DNA from: a virus
Length of the DNA: 64,000 nucleotides
Virus record (IMG/VR): IMGVR_UViG_3300045972_000807
Span: 107,757 to 171,756 of that record
Direction: 5' to 3' (one strand)
This document shows, piece after piece, positions 58,413 to 64,000 of the stretch (position 1 is its first letter; each line of letters opens with the position of its first letter). Both the position numbers and the translations under genes were made by a program. The notes below the pieces were generated by a model. It searched no databases. It was not told the DNA's origin and saw nothing but the letters and a program-made list of their open reading frames with translations.

Positions 58413-58822
58413 TGGGACGCATAACTTCCAAGATCGAGTCTATAAACGACTTACAGTTAGAACCTATCCCCGCTAGGCGTCCTATAGCCGTAGTAAAGGC
58501 AGTTACTGCGGGGTACGCTGTAGTTTTGTTAGGCGCTGATAACAAAGTTTACAGTAACAAGGTTAGCAAATCGCGTTACTACCTGGCCGGTGACAGAGAC
58601 ATCTACGACACGCTTGACGGCTGCGTTAAACTGGGAGTGCTTAGCGCAGATGCGGTAAAGCAGTTTAAGCTAGACCGGGAGACTGAGCAAAAACAGCGTA
58701 GTAAGCGCTATGCGGCTCAAAATATGCTAGACAACGCTAAAGAGGCTGGCTTGACTCTGACTAAGGCGCAGGAAGAGAAGCTTAGAAGCCTAGCTAAGGA
58801 GACCGTAAATGAGTATTGCTAA
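58412..58822 (+). CDS. hypothetical protein, 136 aa
   Basis: Not recognised. ATG overlaps the previous stop by one base; the end overlaps the glycosyltransferase start by 14 nt. A beta-like first half and a basic helical end (TKAQEEKLRSLAKETVNEYC). Confidence 0.6.
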   Translation: MGRITSKIESINDLQLEPIPARRPIAVVKAVTAGYAVVLLGADNKVYSNKVSKSRYYLAGDRDIYDTLDGCVKLGVLSADAVKQFKLDRETEQKQRSKRYAAQNMLDNAKEAGLTLTKAQEEKLRSLAKETVNEYC

Positions 58823-60044
58823 CAAAAAAGTAGCGGTCGTAATGATCGTGAAGAACGAGGAAGCGGTTATAGCACGCTGCCTCAAGTCTGTATTCCCCAT
58901 TGCCGATATGTTTATCATCTCGGATACAGGCAGCACCGACAACACTAGCCTTGTGCTAATGAACCTCTTCAATCAGCCAGAGTGGGCTGGAAAGACCCGG
59001 TATTTCTACTCTGATCCTTGGGTCAACTTTGAGCACAACCGAAACGCTGCGCTTAACCATTTCAAGGAGCTAAGCGAAAAGCTGGACATGTCTGAATGGC
59101 TTGTACTCAGCATGGACGCAGACGACCAATTGATCTTCAATGCCGCAGAGTTTTTGAATGACCACTCGCCTGAGTCTCTGGCTAGTACGGTTACAGTAAC
59201 TCCGGCCGGTGCCAACGTTATTAGCGTTCAATACAGCTTGAAGACGTTGTCGTACATGCGCCCCAGCCTTGTGGGCGATCCCATGAACTGGGGCTGGGAA
59301 GGCGCCGTTCACGAGTACCTAGCGTACAAGGGCGACAAGCGTTCTTTATCCTTCGGCAACCTTGAGGGGGCCTACGTTCTGGCCTCCGCGTCTGAGGGCG
59401 CCCGGTCAAAGGACAACGACAAGTACCTGAAGGATGCTGAACTCCTTGAGGCAGAGCTGGAAAAAGACCCAACCAATACCCGAAACCAGTTCTACCTGGC
59501 TCGCAGCTACCACGACCACTTCCGTATGCTTCATGCCAACGGCGACAAGGGTACCCTGGAGTTCTTTGCTAAGGCTCAGTCGGCCTACAGCCGAAGAGCC
59601 AAAAAGGTCGCAGGTAAGGCGGATGTCTTTGAAGAAGAACGCTGGTACGCTGCCTACCAGGCCGCTGTGCTGGGTCGACACCTTAACGACCTTATCGACG
59701 TGGTGTCCCAGCGTCCTTGGCGTGCCGAGGCAGCATTAGACTGCTCTGCGCTTGCAGAAGCGCAAGGTCAAGTAGGCACCGCGTTTACCTATGCCCTGTT
59801 GGCCTCTTTGGCTCACGAAGAAACAAATCAAGACATCTTGTTTGTAGACAAGTCTGCGTATGGATTAAAGGCTGTCGACCGCCTGGGCACAATTGCCTAC
59901 TACGCACAGTTCTACCGGGTGGGGCTTGAAGCCTGCAATACCTGCCTAGAAGATTTTGCAAGTCAGCTGTCGGAAGCTGATGCAGTCCGTATCGAAAACA
60001 ACCGGGCTTTCTACGCGGTTAAACTTGGGAAAGGTCCAGTCTAA
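58809..60044 (+). CDS. family 2 glycosyltransferase with TPR-like C-terminal region
   Basis: 411 residues. GT-A fold: VAVVMIVKNEEAVIARCL at the N-terminus, SDTGSTDNT at about 38-46 and the metal-binding MDADD at about 102-106. The C-terminal 180 residues are helical repeats (LEAELEKDPTNTRNQFYLAR) of TPR-like type, as in glycosyltransferases that modify proteins or DNA. It could glycosylate phage or host components; acceptor unknown. AAGGAG precedes the ATG. Confidence 0.85.
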   Translation: MSIANKKVAVVMIVKNEEAVIARCLKSVFPIADMFIISDTGSTDNTSLVLMNLFNQPEWAGKTRYFYSDPWVNFEHNRNAALNHFKELSEKLDMSEWLVLSMDADDQLIFNAAEFLNDHSPESLASTVTVTPAGANVISVQYSLKTLSYMRPSLVGDPMNWGWEGAVHEYLAYKGDKRSLSFGNLEGAYVLASASEGARSKDNDKYLKDAELLEAELEKDPTNTRNQFYLARSYHDHFRMLHANGDKGTLEFFAKAQSAYSRRAKKVAGKADVFEEERWYAAYQAAVLGRHLNDLIDVVSQRPWRAEAALDCSALAEAQGQVGTAFTYALLASLAHEETNQDILFVDKSAYGLKAVDRLGTIAYYAQFYRVGLEACNTCLEDFASQLSEADAVRIENNRAFYAVKLGKGPV

Positions 60045-60103
60045 CCAAAAGCCTATCCACCCACAATTTGAAGATCCCCTGTGCAACTTACCCGATTTTT
60101 GAA

Positions 60104-60493
60104 ATGAACAATACCCAAAGCCCTCGCCAATCCGACAATGGCGGTTTTCGCAATGCAATGCCATCACCCCGCCGTGATACCTTCACGCATGATACCGGCC
60201 GCGGTAACTACGTCCTTACGGATGCAGAAGCCAGAGTCCCAAAGCTGCCATTTGACTACGTGGCTACTGCGGTGAATTTTATCATCCAGAACATGCACCG
60301 CCCTGAAGCAATGGTGTATGCTTATCAGCAGCACGCACTCGCCTGGTTCGATGTGCATCCCCTTAACGGACACCTTATCACGTATGAAGAATGCAATCGG
60401 TGCCAAGATGAACTGCTGCACTTCCTGCGCGGGCAACTCAAAGCCGCGCCGGTTGCTATCGCAGCTGTGCAAGGGGGACGTAATCGTGCCTGA
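60104..60493 (+). CDS. hypothetical protein before thyX, 129 aa
   Basis: Not recognised. ATG at 60104 chosen over a TTG at 60068; neither has a clear Shine-Dalgarno. Contains PLNGHLITYEECNRCQDELL and an Ala/Val-rich end. Overlaps the thyX start by 8 nt, with GGGGGA near its 3' end serving as the ribosome site of thyX. Confidence 0.58.
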   Translation: MNNTQSPRQSDNGGFRNAMPSPRRDTFTHDTGRGNYVLTDAEARVPKLPFDYVATAVNFIIQNMHRPEAMVYAYQQHALAWFDVHPLNGHLITYEECNRCQDELLHFLRGQLKAAPVAIAAVQGGRNRA

Positions 60494-61307
60494 TACTCCC
60501 AAAGTAACTATGCAGGAAGACTCACAGTTCCATGAGGCTGTAAAAATTCTTGACCACGGGCTGGTGCGCCTTGTGGACCACATGGGTAGTGACCTCAGCA
60601 TTGTGCGATCCGCACGAGTGTCTTACGACGCAGACTGGCGTGCTGGCGAAGATGAGGGAAGCGACCGAAAACTCATCAACTACTTGATGAGAAACCGCCA
60701 CACTACCCCGTTTGAGAGTGTGCAGGTCACCTTCGAGATCAAGGCGCCTATCTTTGTTTTCCGCCAGTGGCATCGTCATCGCACGTTCTCCTACAACGAA
60801 GTGTCTGCCCGCTACACCGCGTTGCCTGCCGAATACTACGTACCTGAAGTGGCCCAAATAACCACCCAGTCTACCAGTAACAAGCAGATGCGTACTGACG
60901 AGCAGCACAGCATGGCTGCTGCAATTCAGGAAGTCATCCGAACCCAGTCCAGGCAAGCTCACGAAGTGTACCATGTCCTGATTAAGAAAGGATGCCCGCG
61001 TGAACTGGCTAGAAGTGTTTTGCCGGTTAACACCTACAGCCATATGTTCTGCAGCGTTAGCCTGCATAACCTTTTCAATTTTCTGCGCCTACGTCTACAC
61101 TCTCACGCTCAATACGAGATTCGCGTGTACGCTGAGGCAATGCTCAATCTGATTGAACCTATTGCCCCCGTGGCTGTCGGAGCCTTCAAGGCTTCGCTGG
61201 AAATGGACAAGCAGATCGAACGCTGGAAGCGTTTCAAAGAATCAGCGGCGTACTCTAAGGCGCTTGCTGAATTTGAAATCGCCCAGGATCCTACACGTAA
61301 CTCTTAA
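60486..61307 (+). CDS. thyX: flavin-dependent thymidylate synthase
   Basis: 273 residues from a GTG with GGGGGA about 7 nt upstream. The ThyX signature RHRTFSYNEVSARY is at about residues 97-110, and HTTPFESVQ at about 72-80 also matches. It should methylate dUMP using methylenetetrahydrofolate and FADH2/NADPH, supplying dTMP for replication. Overlaps the upstream gene by 8 nt. A longer start at 60318 is in frame but lies in the previous gene. Confidence 0.95.
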   Translation: MPDTPKVTMQEDSQFHEAVKILDHGLVRLVDHMGSDLSIVRSARVSYDADWRAGEDEGSDRKLINYLMRNRHTTPFESVQVTFEIKAPIFVFRQWHRHRTFSYNEVSARYTALPAEYYVPEVAQITTQSTSNKQMRTDEQHSMAAAIQEVIRTQSRQAHEVYHVLIKKGCPRELARSVLPVNTYSHMFCSVSLHNLFNFLRLRLHSHAQYEIRVYAEAMLNLIEPIAPVAVGAFKASLEMDKQIERWKRFKESAAYSKALAEFEIAQDPTRNS

Positions 61308-61341
61308 CCCACCATCCCACAACACCACCCAAGGAATCAAA

Positions 61342-62109
61342 ATGGCAAAAATGGCACTGTGTATCAAGCGTAAAGACCTCGTGGACCTGAATCGCATTCT
61401 GCAATACCCTGAACTGCAAGGTATGATGCTGGCCGACGCGCCGGTTGAATTCCTGCGCTTGACAACTTCCCTGGAAGACCGAGCAACCTGCGAAACCGAC
61501 CCGTCACTGCTGCAACTGCTTCCCTACGTGCTGATCCAGCGCGCAGACACCGGCCAGTATTTCACTTACTGCCGCGGCAAGGGCGGCAATGAAGCTCGCC
61601 TGCACGGTAACCTCAGCATTGGCGTTGGCGGTCACGTGGACACGGACCTCCCAGAAGACAACGTTTTTGAGGCTATTGAGGACGATCTCCTCAGTCACCT
61701 GGAAGACACGGCTGTCCGTGAAATCACAGAAGAGATCGGAATTCAATTCCTGGCCGAAGACGAAGACGCAGCTGAAGAGGAATCCCAGGATCTCCTGGAA
61801 GTACCCGCCGGCATGTGGACTGGCGAAATCATTTATGACGACACCAATCCTGTGGGCCAGGTTCACCTGGGACTGCTGTTCCGCTTTATCATCCCAGATG
61901 CGTCCTACCTGGGCGCAACCGAAGTGGGCATTATTGAAGGCTCCGAGTGGCATACGATGGAAGAGCTGTTGGCCCCTGAGACCTTTGACAGGCTGGAAAA
62001 CTGGTCTAAGATCGTCGTGCAAACCATTGGCAACTATGAGGCGGAACTTGCGGCCTCTGAAGACTACGCTGAGGACGACGAGGGCGAGCTCCTAGGCGAA
62101 ACGGTGTAA
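61342..62109 (+). CDS. Nudix-superfamily hydrolase-like protein
   Basis: 255 residues. The Nudix region is visible but expanded: GVGGHVDTDLPEDN at about 94-107 and AVREITEEIGI at about 124-134, with about 18 extra residues between Gly and REITEE halves. Probably hydrolyses a nucleoside diphosphate derivative; the insertion makes substrate prediction unsafe. An acidic tail follows. AAGGA precedes the ATG. The stop TAA is also the first three bases of the first 20-bp palindrome. Confidence 0.78.
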   Translation: MAKMALCIKRKDLVDLNRILQYPELQGMMLADAPVEFLRLTTSLEDRATCETDPSLLQLLPYVLIQRADTGQYFTYCRGKGGNEARLHGNLSIGVGGHVDTDLPEDNVFEAIEDDLLSHLEDTAVREITEEIGIQFLAEDEDAAEEESQDLLEVPAGMWTGEIIYDDTNPVGQVHLGLLFRFIIPDASYLGATEVGIIEGSEWHTMEELLAPETFDRLENWSKIVVQTIGNYEAELAASEDYAEDDEGELLGETV

Positions 62110-62126
62110 ACTGTATATATCGTTTA
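62107..62126 (+). promoter_or_regulatory. 20-bp palindromic operator-like site, copy 1
   Basis: TAAACTGTATATATCGTTTA, imperfect dyad with TAAAC/GTTTA arms. One base (A/G in the centre) separates it from the reverse complement of the copy at 8457. It begins at the stop codon of the Nudix gene and lies 31 bp (three helical turns) from copy 2. Confidence 0.6.
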
Positions 62127-62137
62127 GGTGGTACCGG

Positions 62138-62157
62138 TAAACGGTGTATATCGTTTA
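62138..62157 (+). promoter_or_regulatory. 20-bp palindromic operator-like site, copy 2
   Basis: TAAACGGTGTATATCGTTTA; same arms and centre as copy 1 with two base differences. Two sites in phase on one helix face suggest cooperative binding by a dimeric regulator. Confidence 0.6.
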
Positions 62158-62205
62158 CCGTGTACAGCACTGCAGCGTAACTGAGCAGTGTAGAAATTCA
62201 CTAGA

Positions 62206-62229
62206 ATGCACTGTAAAAGGTGCATTTTT
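62206..62229 (+). terminator. weak intrinsic terminator candidate
   Basis: ATGCAC pairs with GTGCAT around an 8-nt loop, followed by TTTTG. The stem is short, so efficiency is doubtful. It would end the glycosyltransferase-thyX-Nudix transcript before the next promoter. Confidence 0.4.
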
Positions 62230-62291
62230 GTATTGTAATAGCAGGATTCTGACTGTTTTTAATGTATTGTACCGTTAAAGGTGGTTTTTTG

Positions 62292-62325
62292 TGTTACAAT
62301 GAAGGCGTAGGGGCGAGGGTCCCAC
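62292..62325 (+). promoter_or_regulatory. extended -10 promoter of the chromatin-like genes
   Basis: TGTTACAAT (TACAAT at 62295-62300) followed by GAAGGCGTAGGG, identical downstream to the promoter at about 44,340. No consensus -35. The transcript would carry a leader of about 110 nt with a G-rich 5' end able to pair with TCCCAC. Confidence 0.65.
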
Positions 62326-62340
62326 CAGAGAAGGAGTGTG

Positions 62341-62382
62341 TTGCAGGCTAAGGCGCACAGCGCAGCGCAGCACAACAGGTAG
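62341..62382 (+). CDS. possible leader peptide, 13 aa
   Basis: TTG start with AAGGAG 4 nt upstream, encoding an Ala/His/Gln/Lys peptide (LQAKAHSAAQHNR) ending in TAG, in the leader of the next gene. Start codon and size are weak evidence; included because the ribosome site is strong and otherwise unused. Confidence 0.25.
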   Translation: MQAKAHSAAQHNR

Positions 62383-62419
62383 TAGTTTTATGTGTAAGAG
62401 TTAATCAACAGGAGTATTT

Positions 62420-63070
62420 ATGGCTTTCGTAAAAAAGGCAGTAACCGCAACAGGTACCGCTGCAAAGAAGAAACCTGCTGCTAAGGCAGTCGCAGGAGCC
62501 CCGGTCAAGCGCGGTTTTCCCGCTCGCAAACCAGGTGCTGCTGCAGGTCCGGCAAAGCCGCGTCCCCCGAAGGTCACGTTCCAGGCCCCCAGCGACATGA
62601 AGTCGTGTTTTGTGGAATTCATGTTTCGTACCCAGGCTGATGGCCTTATCGGCCCGTCGTTCAAGGCTGTCCGCGTTAAGGGCAACTGGACCAACGAAGC
62701 GGCCAAGCGTTTCGACATGATGGAATACGATGCACCGACGGTTGCAGCGATCATCTCTCGCATCGCGGCTCGCACGTTTGCTACAAACGCAGCACGGCGT
62801 TTGCCTGCTAACACAGCATTCAAGGTTGTCATTCGCGCTGGCCTCCGCAAGGCCGATGACACAATCATCTCCGGCATCAAGAGCATCGCCAAGCAGGTGA
62901 AGCTCAAGTCCGGTAAATCCACGTGGAAGGAACTGGTCGACAAGACTGATCCGGTGTATCGCAAGATCCGTTCTTGCGGCCGTTTCCTGCCAGGCGCCTT
63001 TGTCAACATGCAACTGCCACCGAGCACACGCCGCTCGAAGAAAGGGGATGACGAAGCAGACGAAGAATGA
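62420..63070 (+). CDS. histone H1-like basic protein, 216 aa
   Basis: The first 50 residues are Lys/Ala/Pro-rich (AAKKKPAAKAVAGAPVKRG), the composition of histone H1 tails and bacterial H1-like proteins, and a globular basic domain of about 130 residues follows (no family recognised). The end is KKGDDEADEE. It probably binds DNA or RNA. Codons are C/G-rich and AGGAG lies 7 nt upstream, so strong expression is likely. Whether it is packaged in the virion or acts on the host chromosome is unknown. Confidence 0.65.
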   Translation: MAFVKKAVTATGTAAKKKPAAKAVAGAPVKRGFPARKPGAAAGPAKPRPPKVTFQAPSDMKSCFVEFMFRTQADGLIGPSFKAVRVKGNWTNEAAKRFDMMEYDAPTVAAIISRIAARTFATNAARRLPANTAFKVVIRAGLRKADDTIISGIKSIAKQVKLKSGKSTWKELVDKTDPVYRKIRSCGRFLPGAFVNMQLPPSTRRSKKGDDEADEE

Positions 63071-63184
63071 TCTAATCATCCCAAACAGAACAAACTTTTA
63101 ATGAAAAGCATCTAGCGCTGCATCTGGGCAGTAGCGCAACGGATTCAATGTGTGAGCCCTGTTTTTAACTTAGGAAAATTCCAA

Positions 63185-64000
63185 ATGACATACAACGTCA
63201 AGATTATCGCTGCAAAGGTTGTCCAAGCTCTGTCCTCCAAGCCCATGCCTTTCGGCGGACCTGATAGCGAACTCCGTACAGCCGACGGTGCGGTGTTTCA
63301 CAAGTCAGCAATCATCTACGTGAATGACGACGGCAGCACCCTGGTCAACACCGGCATGGCCGTTACGTTTGAAGCAACCAAAGTCCTGTTCAAAGACGGC
63401 CGCTACAACTTTGTGCTGACCGACGGCACCAAGGCCTCCTTCTACGCTGACCGCGGCGCCGACATCGAAATCGAAGAAGCCGTCGAAGCTGAAGAAGCCG
63501 AGGAAGAGGAAGAAGACGAAGCACCGGCCCCCAAGAAGCGCGGCCGCAAGGCGGCTCCTGTGGAAGACGAGGAAGAGGAAGAAGCCGAAGAAGATGCTGA
63601 AGAAGACGCCGACGAAGAAGACGAAGACGAAGACGACTTTGAAGTTCCTGTGCGCGGCAAAAAGCCGGCGGCCAAGGCCAAGGCGGCTCCCGCTAAACGC
63701 GGCAAAAAGGCAGTAGTCGAGGAAGAGGAAGAAGACGACGCTGACGAAGAGGAAGAAGACGCCGACGAAGAAGACGACGAAGAACTGGAAATCCCAGTGC
63801 GCGGCAAAAAGCCCGCCGCCAAGAAGCCGGCAGCCAAGGCTGCTCCTGCCAAGCGCGGTCGCAAGGTAGTTGGGGAAGAGGAAGAGGAAGACGACGCCGA
63901 GGAAGAAGACGACGCTGACGAAGAGGAAGAAGACGAAGCACCGGCTCCCAAGAAAAAGGCAGCGGCGAAGGGCAAGGCTTCCTCGAAGGTTGACTGGGAC
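63185..64000 (+). CDS. mixed-charge AT-hook-like protein (continues beyond window)
   Basis: 272 codons visible, no stop. Residues 1-95 are a globular domain starting MTYNVKIIAAKVVQAL. Then alternating Glu/Asp runs and basic blocks with AT-hook-like cores (KKRGRK, KRGKK, KRGRK) and a repeated VRGKKPAAK. This looks like a DNA-binding, chromatin-like protein with acid/base segments. TTAGGA precedes the ATG. The partner gene upstream is the H1-like protein. Confidence 0.65.
   Translation, partial: MTYNVKIIAAKVVQALSSKPMPFGGPDSELRTADGAVFHKSAIIYVNDDGSTLVNTGMAVTFEATKVLFKDGRYNFVLTDGTKASFYADRGADIEIEEAVEAEEAEEEEEDEAPAPKKRGRKAAPVEDEEEEEAEEDAEEDADEEDEDEDDFEVPVRGKKPAAKAKAAPAKRGKKAVVEEEEEDDADEEEEDADEEDDEELEIPVRGKKPAAKKPAAKAAPAKRGRKVVGEEEEEDDAEEEDDADEEEEDEAPAPKKKAAAKGKASSKVDWD
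63464..63990 (+). repeat. tandem acidic/basic coding modules
   Basis: Three or more units alternate a 15-30-residue Glu/Asp run with a Lys/Arg/Pro/Ala run containing KRGRK-like cores. The nucleotide sequence repeats GAAGAGGAAGAAGAC and GCGGCAAAAAGCC, so copy number may vary. Confidence 0.65.

Noticed and set aside
60068-60103. TTG start for the gene before thyX
   Set aside because: No Shine-Dalgarno, and the ATG at 60,104 is 12 codons later; kept as the shorter form.
63442-63975. Ser-rich ORF on the - strand
   Set aside because: It is the mirror of the Glu/Asp repeats (GAA/GAC read as TTC/GTC) and has no independent support.
1-64000. tRNA genes
   Set aside because: No cloverleaf or T-loop consensus (GTTCRANYC context) was recognised in the intergenic spaces; a tRNA scan would be decisive.

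Overview
The window is part of the genome of a large lytic bacteriophage with a contractile tail (myovirus morphology). The sequence shows a tail sheath, a tail tube, a P2/T4-type baseplate (gp25-like wedge, J-like wedge, I-like protein, OB-fold spike, gpD-like hub, LysM protein), a tape measure and a probable major capsid protein. Cell-wall enzymes in the tail genes and the baseplate type point to a Gram-negative host. The host genus cannot be read from the sequence. No integrase, repressor, rRNA, tRNA, CRISPR array or insertion sequence was seen. Terminase, portal and DNA polymerase must lie outside the window.

Layout. (1) 1-11,585, + strand: tightly packed genes, mostly small and unrecognised, preceded by a Dda/RecD-like helicase. 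They include a phage acyl carrier protein and several one- or two-helix membrane proteins. A strong terminator (about 8,297-8,336) and an extended -10 promoter (about 8,425) split this block. (2) 11,650-44,087, - strand: the virion module. In transcription order it runs: zinc-ribbon/acidic head protein, capsid accessory protein, major capsid protein, acidic/basic head protein, neck proteins, sheath, a freestanding homing endonuclease, tube, tube-initiator-like protein, gp26-like/chaperone-like protein with a probable frameshifted extension, tape measure with an M15 peptidase domain, SLT transglycosylase, baseplate genes, two glycine-rich tail fibres, a membrane-anchored transglycosylase and a type IB topoisomerase. 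A bidirectional terminator at 11,598-11,636 separates it from block 1. (3) 44,401-64,000, + strand: a second accessory block with about 45 small genes, an NAD-dependent DNA ligase, a papain-like protein, a family 2 glycosyltransferase, ThyX, a Nudix protein and, at the end, two highly basic or mixed-charge chromatin-like proteins.

How the parts work together. The virion module builds the head, the tail and the wall-penetrating enzymes. The flanking blocks look like host-takeover and nucleotide/DNA-metabolism genes (helicase, ligase, ThyX, Nudix). Three promoters (about 8,425, 44,340 and 62,295) share an extended -10 of the form TGnTAyAAT, the last two also sharing the sequence just downstream, and two or three of the transcripts appear to begin with a short hairpin. 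A 20-bp imperfect palindrome (TAAAC-N10-GTTTA) occurs three times, once in a leader and twice 31 bp apart, and looks like an operator of an uncharacterised regulator.

Points that most deserve a second look: the 20-bp operator; the shared N-terminal [IV]K-x-IA motif in several adjacent structural-module proteins and in the AT-hook protein; the probable +1 frameshift before the tape measure; the type IB topoisomerase with its full catalytic pentad together with the histone-H1-like and AT-hook-like proteins; and the acyl carrier protein, whose only Shine-Dalgarno sequence sits in a hairpin loop.
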